This document shows positions 1 through 12,092 of a stretch of 64,000 nucleotides of DNA, piece after piece. Made by a program: the position numbers and the translations under genes. Source of the DNA: Raffaelea ambrosiae (taxonomy: Eukaryota > Ascomycota > Sordariomycetes > Ophiostomatales > Ophiostomataceae); the NCBI GenBank assembly GCA_002778195.1, contig PCDI01000002.1:2228859-2292858 (forward strand). The letters run 5' to 3'. Each line of letters opens with the position of its first letter. Within the stretch, counting starts at the first letter, position 1. The notes under the pieces were generated by a model that searched no databases, was not told the origin of the DNA, and was given only the letters and a program-made list of their open reading frames with translations.

Positions 1-1198
1 CCTCTTCTAGCGTGGTTGGCTTCTGGATGATGCTGGTGAATGCATCAATCCCGACGTCGTAGTTCACCTGCGCGCCTGTCCCGATCGTGCCGGCAATGAC
101 AATGACAGGGATCCCTGTTTTCTTGGACCGCATGGCAATCTCGCCGGGGATTTTGCCCAGCGGTGTCTGGTCGTCGATCCCGCCCTCGGCCGTCACCACG
201 AGGTCGCAGTCGTCGAACAGCCTGTCCAGCTGGATGTACTCGGCCAGCAGCTCGTACCGTGGCCGCAGGGTGGCGCCGACGAGTCGCAGGCCGGTGCCCA
301 GGCCGCCCGATGCGCCGCCACCGGGTGCTGCGCCGACCTCGCCGTCGCCCAGCAGCCGGGACGACACCTGGGCCATGGCCGCCATGGCCGACGACAGCCG
401 CTTGATCTGCTCCGGCGTGGCTCCCTTCTGGGCGCCAAACACCCGGGCCACGCCTTGGGGGCCGCAGAGGATGTTGGACCAGTTGACCGCCGCCTCGATC
501 GTGACGCGGGACAGACGCGGGTCCAGGTGGGTGAGATCCATGTCGGCCAGGTGCAGAAGAGACTCGCCGCCCTCGGCCGTCGGCAGCGACCGCCCGTCGC
601 GGTCCAGCAGCCGTGCGCCCAGGGCCTGCAGCATGCCCGCGCCCCCGTCACACGTCCCCGAGTCTCCGCAGCCAACGATGATGCGATCGGCGCCGGCATC
701 CAAAGCCGCCAGGATCAGCTCGCCCACGCCAAATGTCGTCGTGGTACCCGGGTTGCGGTGGTGCGGCGGGACCAGGCTCAACCCGGCGGCAGCCGCCATC
801 TCAATGACGGCCGTGCGGCCAGGCAAGAGGTCGTGGAGCCGCCCAATGTCTGTGTCCTCGCCAAGCATGCTGTCTGGGCTGTCTGGGCTGTCTGGGCTCT
901 CGGGACTCTCCGCCGTGGTACCCAAGATGCCGAAAAAGCTGTCCACCGGGCTGTTCAGCCCAGTTGGGCCAGTTACACGGACGTGGTGCAGCGTACCTCT
1001 GGTCGTCGCTACCAGCGTCTTGGTGAATCCTTCTCCTCCATCAACAAGGGGCACTTTTCGGATGGAAGAGTTGGGCAGAACGGCCAAGATTCCTTCCTCG
1101 ATGCAGTCGGCTGCAGCCTGTGGTTGTAGACTGCCCTTGAATCCGGATGGACACACCAGGATTTTCAGGTCAAAGGGGGACTTTATGGGAGACATCAT
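1..1198 (-). CDS. Glycerate kinase (GlxK/GarK family), C-terminus beyond the left edge
   Basis: About 399 residues are readable from an ATG at 1198 (an ATG pair at 1193-1198) to the window edge without an intron. The N-terminus starts with the family signature KILVCPSGFKGSL, followed by VPLVDGGEGFT and later the glycine-rich GCGDSGTCDGGAGMLQALGA, all typical of glycerate kinases that phosphorylate D-glycerate (2-phosphoglycerate formers) with ATP in the cytosol. The enzyme would feed glycerate from glyoxylate, serine or ureide breakdown into glycolysis. A 9-bp repeat near 870-900 adds a (Pro-Asp-Ser)n stretch at about residue 100 that I do not expect in the family core; it probably sits in a surface loop. 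The family call is firm; the 3' end and the exact substrate cannot be judged here. Confidence 0.9.
   Translation of the reverse strand, partial: MMSPIKSPFDLKILVCPSGFKGSLQPQAAADCIEEGILAVLPNSSIRKVPLVDGGEGFTKTLVATTRGTLHHVRVTGPTGLNSPVDSFFGILGTTAESPESPDSPDSPDSMLGEDTDIGRLHDLLPGRTAVIEMAAAAGLSLVPPHHRNPGTTTTFGVGELILAALDAGADRIIVGCGDSGTCDGGAGMLQALGARLLDRDGRSLPTAEGGESLLHLADMDLTHLDPRLSRVTIEAAVNWSNILCGPQGVARVFGAQKGATPEQIKRLSSAMAAMAQVSSRLLGDGEVGAAPGGGASGGLGTGLRLVGATLRPRYELLAEYIQLDRLFDDCDLVVTAEGGIDDQTPLGKIPGEIAMRSKKTGIPVIVIAGTIGTGAQVNYDVGIDAFTSIIQKPTTLEE
870..902. repeat. 9-bp coding minisatellite (CTGTCTGGG)n
   Basis: About three and a half copies of a 9-mer inside the glycerate kinase gene. It is read on the minus strand as repeated Pro-Asp-Ser and is in frame, so copy-number change would not break the protein. 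Confidence 0.85.
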
Positions 1199-2502
1199 GT
1201 TTCGGGGCAAGAAAATTGGCGAGGCGATCCGTCCCATCAATGAGACGATTGCAACAATGTGGGTAGGAAGGCAAGAGGACGAAAACTTTGCTGATGTTGA
1301 TGATTCCGAGCAATGCTGGCTGAGACCACTCATGAACTATGCAATATATTTATATATTTGGACGCAGATCTTGGCCAGCCCAGACAGCTCCGTAGCAGAA
1401 CTCTTACTCTTTGGTTTCTTCTTTCGTTTGTTTTATTTTTATAGAAACATTAGTCTCATCGTCCGATTTAGGCATAAGATTTGACTTTTCTCTCGGTTGG
1501 GGGTGATTTTTCGTCCTTTGTGTCGCTTTGTCACGACTCCAAGACTCCAAAGGTAGATATTCTATACCAAGACTGAGGCGAAGGCTCCTAGTCAAAGTGT
1601 GGCAGTGGCATTGGGAAACTGGTCGTGTGACGAGCAAGGGACAGAGACCACCATCTTGTCTTGATGCGTCGTAACCACTTATCATCCCCATGGCGTACCC
1701 GTCGTTCAGCCACAATATGCATCATTCGCCCAGATCCCCGTGTTTCTTTGCTTCTTCGTCTCGGATCCTGCGCCCAGAAGTACGCCTGTGGATGACGAAT
1801 CATAGGATCCTCATAGCAGAGGCATGTGCGGTGTCGCGAAATCAGAGTATTTACATTGGCCCCTCCCTGAAAATGGTGTACGACAAGGAGCTAAGAGATG
1901 CCGGGCTCGTTTCGGATGCCACGAAGCACACAGCCCTTACAGCAAAAGCCAGAGATCGCCAAGGCTGCCCAGCGACTTGGTATTACCAGACAACAACGAA
2001 AAAGACACTCAAGACGACAAGCAAAAAAAAAGAACAGAAAAGGATCATTCGGAAGGGAAGCCGGACGCCCAAGGGCTAAACATCTCTATTTTAGAATCAC
2101 ACATACGTAAAAGGTGTCGTAAAAGCATTTGACTGTTGACGCGTCACGAAGATGCCCAAGGGTTTTGAATCGCGGCGGTGCTCTCTTGGCGGTCTGCAGG
2201 AAACTCGATCGGCACTCAATTTGAACACGACTCCGGAACTAACTGCTCTGCCCTGTGGCAGCGCAGTCTGCTTTGTGGACAAACGAGGACAACCAATCTG
2301 TACGAGTAGTAGAAAAGAAGATGAGGCGGATCTTGATGTCTGGCTATTTTTGGTATATTTTTCGCATCTTAAGCATGTGCTTTTATACAAGTTCTTCCTT
2401 TGCCAACTATCATCCCATCTAGTTCTCAAGTCAACCCAAACACTGTTCCCCTTATCGATCATCCCCAAACCCTCAAAAACAATCCCAAACTGCCGAGAAA
2501 TT
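1199..2502. other. Intergenic, divergent promoter region
   Basis: Lies between the divergently transcribed glycerate kinase (-) and the MFS gene at 2503 (+). It contains A/T-rich stretches (around 1335-1360 and 1405-1450) and several short open frames without family resemblance or coding-like third positions. I see no RNA gene or repeat here. Confidence 0.6.
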
Positions 2503-4546
2503 ATGAACAAGTTCAACGACCCCGAAGCGGCCTTGCCTGTGGGCGGTGGTGTCCGCTATTCTCGCTGTCCTCCCGAGTCTGCGGACTACGAGAGCGCAAG
2601 CGAAGACCAGCAGAGCGGTCTGCTTCGTCCAGAAGCCCTGGAGATTCTCAGTGACGAACAAGCCCGGGCAGACTACCCACTCAAAGAAGATCAGACACAA
2701 TTGGTACGTTCTTCCCATCTCTTTGAGTTTGGTGTTTTTTTTTTTTTTTTTTTTTTTTTCAATCGTTTTCGTCTGAACCCATAGAGCCAAGATTAACCGA
2801 ATGTTAGGTAACATGGGACTCTCCCACCGACCCAGCCAACCCACGGAACTGGCCCAAAAAGAAGAAATGGGTGGCCACCGTCCTAGTCTCCTGCTTCACC
2901 TTCATCTCGCCTGTTTCCTCGACCATGCTGGCTCCTGCCCTTGACACCCTGGCCGTCGAGTTCAACATCCAATCGTCCATCGAAACATACCTCCTCATGT
3001 CCATCTTTCTTCTTGCCTACGCCATTGGGCCGTTCATTCTGGGACCGCTCTCGGAGATGTACGGACGTGTCGTCGTGTTGCAGTGTGCGAATCTGGTCTT
3101 CCTCCTCTTCAACACCGTCGCAGGCTGGTCCACAAACAAAGAGATGATGCTGGCGTTTCGCTTCTTGAGCGGTCTGGGTGGCAGCGCACCGCAAGCTGTA
3201 AGAAAAACTCACGCCGACTTCCCAGCCACCCGCTCGGGAATGTTCCCTCGACCCTATTGTCAAAGACTAACAAGTGTAAAAAAAAAACCACTTTACAGCT
3301 TGGGGGTGGTGTTCTCAGCGACTGCTGGCATGCAGAGGAGCGTGGCACAGCCCATGCGATCTACTCGCTGGCCCCATTTCTCGGACCCTCTGTTGGCCCC
3401 ATTGGTATGCAGTTGTTGACTAATATGGGGCCCTCTTTGGCTATGCTTTCCTATGCCAATGTCTTGGGGGGCCACTTCTGCTAACACGCAATTCTCAGCC
3501 GCTGGCTATCTTGCCCAGAACTTGAGCTGGCGCTGGATCTTTTGGACCGTGAGCATAGCCGACTGTGTCGTCCAGATCCTGGCCTGTCTTTTCCTGCCAG
3601 AGACCTACGGACCCAAGATATTGCTCGTCAAGGCACGCAAGTTGCGCAAGTCTACCGGGAACAACAACCACCGCACAGAATATGAGACACCAGACCGCAC
3701 GTTCTGGCAGACGCTGCGGAAGAACATTGTGCGCCCGTTCCGAATGCTGCTTACACAGCCAGCCCTGCAGCTCACAGCTGTGTATCGAGCATACCTCTAT
3801 GGGCTGATGTACTTGGTGTAAGTCGAATCGTGTACCTTGTTTTGGACAGTTTAGTTCTACCCACCTTGTATGCTCCGTTCTGTTCTCTTTTGATCCACGG
3901 CTTACCCAGAAATCAGTCTCGCTTCCTTTCCACTGGTCTGGGTAGGGCAATACAAGATGAAGTCCGGCCCAGCCAGTCTGAACTATATATCTCTTGGTGT
4001 TGGCTTCGTCATCGGTCTTCAGATCTCGGGCCCCTTGATTAACAAGGTCCGTCCCCAATGCCATGTCTGTCTCATGCTTATCCGACTGACCCCACAAAGA
4101 CATATGCAAGGCTACAACAGAAATACTCCCACCCTGGAAAGCCAGAGTTCCGAGTCCCTCTCATGTATCCCACTGCCATCATTGCGCCTGTTGGGCTGGT
4201 GGTCTACGGTGTTTCTGCACACTTCAAGACGCATTGGATTGTTCCCAATATCGGAGCAGCCATTTTCGCGCTCGGCCTCATCCTTTCCTTCCAGTGCATC
4301 CAGACATATACCATCGATATGTATGAGCGCTATGCAGCAAGTGCTACGGGTGCTGCGGCGTTTGTGCGGACCATGGCAGGCTTTAGTTTCCCTCTCTTTG
4401 CGACAAAGATGTACGACAGCCTTGGTCTTGCACTGGGAAATGGCATTCTTGCGGCAGTCGCTTTTGTCCTAGGTCTGGTCGTGCCAACCATTATGTGGAA
4501 GTATGGTGAGTGGCTTAGAAACAGAAGCCACTACTGTGTCGGGTAA
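2503..4546 (+). CDS. MFS transporter, DHA1 (drug/polyamine:H+ antiporter-1) type
   Basis: Six exons by splice-site reading: 2503-2703, 2808-3197, 3299-3404, 3499-3817, 3917-4046 and 4100-4546, giving about 530 residues. All phases agree across the joins. The first 67 residues are a hydrophilic cytosolic tail; the core begins with WPKKKKWVATVLVSCFTFIS, followed by PVSSTMLAPAL and the DHA1 motif GPLSEMYGRVVVL after the second segment, then SWRWIFW and PEFRVPLM, and finally helices 9-12. These match plasma-membrane 12-TM proton antiporters for drugs or polyamines. Intron 1 holds a long T tract and intron 5 is short (53 nt). A single-exon paralog lies at 22.4-24.4 kb. Substrate is unknown. Confidence 0.88.
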
Positions 4547-4954
4547 ATATCACATTCTTTAATAGACAGTCCGGGGTTTACCTTTTTCTTAGCCTCATTT
4601 CGACAGCCTTCTGGTGAAGTCTTTGTTAGTTGTACCCCGGCAAAACCGGAATGAGGCTCGGCCGGGTATTGACGCTAGAGCGGGTGCCACGCAGTTTTTC
4701 AATAGAAGCACTTCTTGAAGGCCGTTATAGAGGTGCACGTGGCCCCTTCGGGTCTACCGAAAAAGGCTACAATGCGAGAGGTTGTGTCTTGGAGCTTTAG
4801 AAGAAAATGCTAGATAGAAAATTGCTAATAAAAGCTCTTTTTCCTTTTTTTTTTTATATGGGAGTACGGCATCGTCCTTAACACGAATAATGTGGACACT
4901 GGAAGTAGTGAGCACACCTGTGAGTCCTTTGTCGTAGGTATCAAGGTTTGTTTT

Positions 4955-5074
4955 GCTCTCAGTCTCGCCGGGCCGCGGCTCGCGGGTGATGTGGTTGGTG
5001 AAATTGGCAGAATGGTAGTCTTGTCGAGACGAACAAATCTTGTCGTGAAATAATTCATCAAAGTCGAATGGCAA
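4955..5074 (-). pseudogene. Inverted fragment of a guanylate kinase gene (residues around the P-loop flank and TREPRPGE)
   Basis: On the minus strand the frame reads FDELFHDK and, at 4964-4987, TREPRPGE within FTNHITREPRPGETE. This resembles the guanylate kinase segment that follows the P-loop, in which SHTTR.PRPGE is a family hallmark. Directly to the right the rest of the kinase is found on the opposite strand, so this piece looks inverted in place. No P-loop (GxxGxGKS) is visible. The neighbouring minus frame contains HSTLMN, which could be the frame-shifted end of a GKSTL motif. Inference from motif resemblance only. Confidence 0.55.
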
Positions 5075-5100
5075 GGAAATGAGAATCTCCTAACGTCACC

Positions 5101-5527
5101 AACCACTATATTACACCGGGCGAGTTTGCATCTCTGATCGGCCATGATGCATTCAACGAGTATGCCGAATTCGACGGCAACCTGTACGGCACCAGTAAAC
5201 AGAGTTTCTTGGATCAGACCGCAAAGAATTTGGCCGGTTTTCTCGACATTGAGATGGGAGGAGTCAAGCAGCTGAAGAAGGCACAGTCCAAGGGGGGAGA
5301 ATTGAGGATAAGCCCATGTTTTGTCTGTATCAAGCCACCCAGTTTGGCGGCACTGGAGGAGCGGCTTCGGGGTCGGGTACAGAAGACGAGACTAGCGTTC
5401 AGAAAAGGCTTCACCGAGCACAAGACGAGCTTGTGTTGCCGAGACAGGAGTGCATGACAAGGTGATCGTGAACAACAATCTAGAAAATGCCTTTCTAGAG
5501 TTGGAGGATCTTGTATTTGCCAAATAG
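5101..5527 (+). pseudogene. Guanylate kinase pseudogene, C-terminal two thirds
   Basis: Starting at 5101 the plus strand reads HYITPGEFASLI, then AFNEYAEFDGNLYGTSKQ, LDIEMGGVKQLKK and KPPSLAALEERLRGRG. These correspond in order to the GMP-binding and LID regions of guanylate kinase (ATP + GMP to ADP + GDP). The frame then breaks twice (near 5376 and near 5445). The shifted frames continue the family: GTEDETSVQKRLHRAQDELV, then HDKVIVNNNLENAFLELED up to a TAG at 5525-5527. No intact start or P-loop precedes it. The essential working copy must be elsewhere in the genome. Confidence 0.85.
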
Positions 5528-5959
5528 TACCCATCAAGGAGAAGCTCCGCTCCATGCAGGAAATAAAAGGAAGAAACAATAACCACGTTCTGCCCTCCTG
5601 CTTCAGGAATGTAAAGTTACTGTAATCCAAGCATAATCAATCATCTGCTCACATCTTTTTGCCGGTTGCTGTATCTCCGAGCAACAGTATAACACATGCT
5701 AATTTTGCTCCCTGCTCCTAGAATCCGAATTCTGCTAGGCTCTTCTGTGCTATTCTCTGTTTTCTACTATGTTCTTCGTCTAGTAAGGAAAAGTGAGCTT
5801 GAACCACCGCGACGAAGCTGCCGATTTTAAGGCGGTGATATGATCAAAATCTTCGTACATATTGATTTTGAAAAACAGCGCTGCCTTGCGTGAAGAAATT
5901 GAAGTTGACAGATACAAACCCGGCATACAGTTGCTCAATCCTTCATGCAACTATTACAC

Positions 5960-6228
5960 GGCCGGTTCCCGGAGGCCCGGTGAGGTCGGTAGCCATCTGC
6001 CCGACTTCGCGCATCACGACTGCCGGCCGGTACCGCCATGTACCTACTTTTTTTCTTTAGCGGCGACGCCGACGAGACCACGTCGGTCTCGGACGCGCAG
6101 GCACTCTGGGGGGAGTGCAGGAGCGCGGCATTCGATCGGCCTTTTGGCATGTGCCCGGCCAGCACATCGACCTGCGGTCGAAGCCAGGTATGGCATGCTG
6201 GGATCGCTATGTGGCTCCCGGGCATGGA
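5960..6228 (+). pseudogene. Unidentified coding-like relic
   Basis: A G/C-rich island in an otherwise A/T-richer intergenic stretch. From 6060 one frame reads GDADETTSVSDAQALWGE with G/C third positions; after an apparent frameshift near 6118 another frame continues QERGIRSAFWHVPGQHIDLR, then MACWDRYVAPGHGFLFDAFG and a TAG. I do not recognise the family. It may be the C-terminal remainder of a decayed gene. Confidence 0.3.
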
Positions 6229-8592
6229 TTCTTGTTTGATGCATTCGGCGCGTAGGATAAGAAAATAGGGATACTTGTAAATACCATAAACGGAATATAC
6301 AAGTGCTTTGCTGACGAGACAGCCTGACAGCCTGGCAGGGCCTGGCAGAGCTGAAGTTACAGGAGTGACGATCACGAGACCTAAGAAACAAAAGCAGGGG
6401 CTTGAGCTTTCAAGCCACAGGCACAACTGCCGCCGTAACAAGTAACCACCACAGTAGTTGCCTGTTCCGGCCCTGTTTCGGCGATACCAAACCAGGAAAG
6501 ACAGCACATGGGAGACCGAAAACGAGCAGAGAACAGACAGGAAAGATACAGATGCGATGCCGGCCTGATAAGATATATTACACGTTGGACCTATTAGCAT
6601 CCGGGTGAGGAAAAGTCGGTCACTCACCAAAAGTCTCCAGACGGAACTGCCGAGATTTGGCAGGTCAAGGAGATAGCGGACACGGGATTGGGCCCCGGAG
6701 TTTAGGGAATGGGTGGCTACCAGAGAGGACCAGCCAGAGCGATTGCCAGAGGGGTACGCGCCACAACATGCGATCCTGGTTGGTGCTGCTATCAGAGTGT
6801 GACGGCATGCCGTGCGGTGTGGATGCGCTGGCGGTGGTGTGTCTTTGGGGTATGTGTCTGTGTCTGCGTGCCTGGGTGTGCTTGGTCGGACCTCAGCCCA
6901 GGGGAATCCAAAAGTCGCGACGGACAAAGCAAGTACCTATGTATCTTACCGCACTAGGCAACCACTGCCCACTGGTCCTTCCACAATGGTCCATCCAGAT
7001 AAAGACGCAAGGAAGGAAGGAAGCACCCCAAGGGGCCGCGCTAGCGGGCTCCCACGGACAAGTCAGGAAGGAGCTGGGCAGGGGTTTGGCCTTTTTTGGT
7101 AACGGAGGCGCCAACGAAACCGCGCCAACGTGGACCAATGCGCCCGAATGCAGTTGGGCAACGCTTGAATACGCGTGAATGCATCCAAAGCGACCCAAAT
7201 CCCAGCAAGGTGTGGCAATGACGACAGGCGCAGTATGTAAGATACGAGTGCGTACGGTGGCGCACGACTGTTTGTGCTGCTCTGTAGATTGGGTGCTGCT
7301 TCGTGTTTTGTGGTTTGTGTTGTCGTGTTTGCATCGTCTGTCTGCTTTCTGTTTGGCTTTTTCCTCTTCTTGTCCTTTTTTCTCTCCCTTTTTCGGCATC
7401 TGTGCCCCATTTGCACGTTACCCGGTCGTGCCTGCCGTTTGCGAATGGACTCGGAGTACAGAGCAACTCTTTCTGTGGCCCTTCTCAAGCCATATCTTAC
7501 TATGTACATTGAATCACACTTAGCTGCCCTTCACAGGCTATTTGCCATCACCCCCCAACCAATCGATCCGAGGCGGCATCGTCGCGCGCCCTATTCCCCC
7601 CCCCCGTCCCTTATCAGGGATGCCCGGCACACATCCCGCCCCCTGTCGTGCGTGTGCTTGGTGTGCGTGCGTGTGTGAGCGTCAGAGTGTGTGAGTGTGT
7701 GCCGTGCTCGGATTGCGCCAGGGCGGCGTGGGATTTGGGCAGTGCCGTGTCTCATAACAACCCGCCCAAGTGAACAGATTGGAAACCAGGCTGACTGACC
7801 TGACTGACCTGACTGACCGACCGACCAGAGTGACCAGACCGGCAGAACGAGCCAGAATAGATAACAAGCAGACACCAACAGGACACCCCTTTTTGCGACA
7901 TTTGTTTCCCTTCGTTCTGGACAACCTTGCCTGGACCACTCTGGCTGAAAGCCAAGCAAGGAAGCTCGATAGCGTCACCAGAATAGCGCACTCTGCTATT
8001 TCGCCATTGAAACTCCGAGTCCCGACCTTGCTCTGTTTATCCGCCGTGCGCAGTATCAGCCCCCCCTCCCCGCTCCCCTGGGTGCACCCGCTGGTTGGCG
8101 CCAACTCGCCACGGCCCCATCGCTCTTATCATTCATTTATCAGCGCACGACAGTAGGCGAGCCCGTCGCTTTGCTGCGTGCCCCGACGGACGGAACAAAC
8201 ACGAGACAAACCACAATCGCTTTCTCCTCCCATCTCTCCCCTTTCTCTCCACGACACAAGCCTCTCTCCCTTGGACCTTCCGCAGCCCAGTGAACACCGC
8301 ACACGGTCGCACATTGCGTTGTCGTGCGCGCCTGTCGTTTTTGCGCTGCTGTTTGTTCTCTGGACGGCTTGTGATGCTGGTTTGATTGGCGATTTGTCAG
8401 ATTGCCCGCTTGCCCGGTCTTGTCGTGTCTTCCATTCTGAAACCCAACTTGCGGTCCGTCCCGACGACAGATTCCTCGCTCGAGACGTCTGGAACAAAGA
8501 GATACGAAAGCGCATTCTCTCCACACTCGCTTCCGCCCGCACGTTCAGCGCCCCGGCCCAGACACAGCTCCGACTGAGACACACCTGCAGCC
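6229..8592. other. Long intergenic / promoter region
   Basis: Over 2.3 kb upstream of the transporter at 8593. It holds a TGACCTGAC-type tetranucleotide repeat near 7790-7835, a T/C-rich block near 7310-7400 and C-rich, T/C-rich sequence from about 8040 to 8300 that looks like a leader. Long minus-strand frames here start without ATG, lack domains and are taken as chance. No RNA gene was recognised. Confidence 0.5.
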
Positions 8593-10557
8593 ATGTCGTC
8601 GTCTCCAGACCGCAGGCGGTCTTCCTCCAGCTCGGCCACGGCGCCCTCTGAGACGGCGCCCCTGCTCCAGCAGGATTCCGAGACCGCGGTCGGCTCCGGC
8701 ACCGAGTCGCCCGCGCGCAAGGACAGCTGGACAGGCAATGCCGACTTTGAAGGGCTGCCGTGGTGGAAGCGGCCGAGTGTGGGTGCCCGCGTCCTCCCGG
8801 CCTCTGCCCCGTGTCTCCCGTGCTAACACCGCCAGGTCTACTGGCTCATCGGCCCCTATGCCGTCTTCACGCTCGCCTTTGGCGGCGTCATGGTCCCGCG
8901 CCTCAACCTGATCATCGACCTTGTCTGCCGCAGCTACTTTGCCGACCGCCACACCGGCGACGGCATCACCGTCCCGGCCGTCGTCCCCGGCTCCAACAAC
9001 CCGCAGTGCCGCACGCCCGATGTCCAGCGCAACGTCGCGACCTTCATGCTCGTCATCAACGTCACTGTCGGCTTTCTCAGCGCCTTCACGGCGCCCCGCC
9101 TCGGCGCCCTGTCCGACCGCTACGGCCGCAAGGGCGTCATGGTCGTCACGTCGTGCGGCGGCCTCGTCGGCGAGATCATCACCATTCTGGCCGCCAACTT
9201 CCCCGACGTCATCAGCTACAAGTGGCTCATTGCCGCCTCCGTCGTCGACGGCCTGTCCGGCAGCTTCACCGCCGGCAGTGTCGCCAGCCACTCGTACACC
9301 AGCGACTGCACGCCGCCGTCCAAGCGCGCCATCTCGTTCGGCTACATGCACGCCTGCCTGTTCACCGGCACCGCCCTCGGCCCGCTGCTGTCGGGCTACC
9401 TGGTCGAGATGACGGGCTCGCTGCTCTCCATCTTTTATGTCACGCTCGTCTGCCACATCGTTTTCATTCTGTTCATCGTGCTTGTTCTGCCCGAGTCGCT
9501 GTCGACGCGCCGCCAGCGCGTCGCCCGCGAGAAGCACGCCAAGGAGCGCGAAGCCCATCTGGCCGCCGTGCGCGAGGAGCGCGAGCGCGACCAGCACGAC
9601 GAGGCCCTCCACCGCCGCAACTCCACCGCCTGGATCAGCCACAGCACCAAGAGCATTGCGCTGCTGCGCCTGCGCGCCTTTGGCCGCCAGCTGCGTCGCT
9701 CCAACCCGCTGGGCCCGCTCCGAATCCTGCGCCCCAAGGGCCGCAACAACGCCGCCATCCGCCGCAATCTGACCGTCCTGGCCGGCCTCGACACGACCTT
9801 GCTTGCGTCGGCCATGAGTCTCGGCGGCGTCACCCTGCTATACAGCGAGTTCGCCTTTGGCTGGGGCAACTTGGAGACGTCGGCCTTTGTGTCGCTCCTG
9901 TCCACCGTGCGCGTGCTCGTGCTCATGGCCGTGCTGCCCGTGCTCAACTACATTTTCCGCGTGCGCCCGGCTGCCCGCCACCGGCGCATCTCCGGCGAGG
10001 CCCCGGCCGAGACCACCTCTGGCGCCGACACGTTGGATGTGTGGATCATCCGCAGCGCCATCTTGTCCGATGTCCTGGGCGTCATCGGCTACATCTTTGT
10101 GCGCTCGCCCGCACTCTTTGTGCTGAGCGGTGTGATCACGGCCTTTGGCGGCCTCGGCTCGGCCACGATCCAGTCGTCTCTGACCAAGCAGGTGCCGCCT
10201 GATCGGGTGGGCGAGCTGCTGGGCGGCATTGGCCTCCTGCATGCCATCTCGCGCATCTTTGCGCCCATGATCTTCAACGGGCTGTATGCTGCCACAGTGG
10301 CGACATTCCCGCAGGCGGTCTTCGTGCTGGTCACGGCCGTCTTTGGGTGCATCTTCGTCCTGTCCTTTTTTATTCGGGCGCATGGTAAGTCTTTTTTTTT
10401 GATATTCGCCGGACCCTTGTTTTCTATTTCTCCAACTAACAACATAGTCTACCTGTCCGAATCTGCCGACGAGCACCATGAGCCAGAGCCGTCGCCATCG
10501 CAAATCGCCCAGCAAAACGACATGTTGACCGAGGACGAGGTCGTGCCGCAGATTTAA
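8593..10557 (+). CDS. MFS transporter (TetA/HIAT-like, fungal)
   Basis: Three exons, 8593-8778, 8836-10384 and 10448-10557, give about 614 residues. A serine-rich cytosolic head with LLQQD (a possible di-leucine sorting signal) precedes WWKRPS and the first membrane helix GPYAVFTLAFGGVMVPRLNL. The MFS loop motif GALSDRYGRKGVM is intact, and a long charged central loop (about residues 270-360, rich in Arg and Glu) separates the two six-helix halves. Later SAILSDVLGVIGYIFV and IQSSLTKQVPPDRVGELLGG fit the tetracycline-resistance-like branch of fungal MFS proteins. It sits in tandem with the AVT gene, same strand. Substrate unknown; the last short exon encodes an acidic tail. Confidence 0.88.
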
Positions 10558-11643
10558 CAGCTCTCTGCTCATCCTACGACTCGTCTACTTTGACTTGCAT
10601 CCTACACCTCGCAAATCCCACCTTGTACCTCTCCTCATACCTCACACCATGCCTCGCATCTTGAGGTTCACACCTACCTCCCATTCTCCCATCTACCTCC
10701 CAATCTACTCCGATCCACCACCTTCCACCCTCGCAATCTATTCCTCCATTTATCTATCTCTATGTTTCTCGCGTACATATCCCATTTTTGCGTATATCTT
10801 ATTTAGTCATTTAGAGTGCCACGTCCATCACGAATTTTTTTTTTTTGTGGGCTACCTGTATTTCTGTTTCTCTCCATGTACTATTTCTTTTGTCTCTTGT
10901 TTACGACCTGTCACTTTTTGTCAACTTGGTTGCTGACCTCCTTTGGTTCTTGAAGTCACTGTCACGATAGCCCCGTCTTGTTCACACGATAGACAATATC
11001 TTTCAATTTTTTTTTTAGAGATGAATACATAGCGAGCCGAGACTCGCATTCAGAATTGATCCTTAATCCGAAACAAATGTCAAATCTTTAATTGGAAACA
11101 AGGAGAGCCAGCCTGTCAGCTTCTAATGAAGTGATCAACTGTCACCCATCTGCCACTTCGTCCAGGGAGCTCCCAGTCTATGCATGTGTCCCTGTCAGTC
11201 AGTCAGCCCACTCGACTGTTGTTCCAATCAGGCAGTTGATGACAGAGCGCCTTACCTTGGAAGCAGTGGGACCCGTTTTATTTTGTATTTTTCTTTGGCG
11301 ACCCTTTTTTTGCCTTTGTCCACCGGGGGAAGGTCCAGACACGCCGACTGGGTCCCTTACGTAAGTTATGATGTCAGTGCCGCGACCCCCGCTTGGCGTG
11401 GGCATGTGTTTACGAGAAAGTCAGGCATGTGTTAGTCGTGTTTTTCCGGTCTCTCGCTAAATTTTAATGAGCAGTATTTTTTTCAACGACTGAAACGTGC
11501 TACCCCAGACTTTTTTGTATTTTTTTGTTTTTTTGTTCTTGTTTTGGTAGACCATTCTTTGCTTCGGTCCCTCCGTTCTTACATTTCCATTTCGTCTTTC
11601 AATTTCTGGTCAATCCCTGCCCAACCCCCCTTCATATGGAACC
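10558..11643. other. Intergenic region
   Basis: A C/T-rich 3' flank (10590-10760), then A/T-rich sequence with T runs at 10832, 11007 and 11470-11545 before the AVT start. No gene or RNA recognised; the region serves as 3' end of one gene and promoter of the next. Confidence 0.5.
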
Positions 11644-12056
11644 ATGACCAGGACACCACCAGATTCGCCGGACCTTGCGGCCCGGGAGCGACAGGCCGCT
11701 CGAACCCTGGCCGAACATCTGCCCGAAGGATACACGGCCGAGTTTGAGGGAGCCGACAGCAGTGGAGGAGGACGGCAGCAGCAGCAGCAGCAGGAAGGCA
11801 GTAGCAGTAGTCAACAGCAACAACAGCAACAACAGCAGCAACCGCAACCATCACCGCCCCCGGCACCTGTCTCCACCTCCGCCGTCTCGACACCGCCTTC
11901 GGGCCATGGCCACCACCACGACAACTCTGCATCAGCAGCTTCTGCTGCTACTGCTGCTGCTGCTGCTGCTCCCCAGCCTCCTCGCGAAGAGACCGTCTCT
12001 TCTCTACACCTGCAGGGCGGCGACGTCCACCGTTCGCTCTTCCGCCTGGCCGAGGC

Positions 12057-12092
<36 letters not shown>

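Noticed and set aside
5935..6927. Long minus-strand open frame of 330 codons
   Set aside because: It begins with a non-ATG codon, has no domain, and its composition does not show the G/C third-position bias of real exons here.
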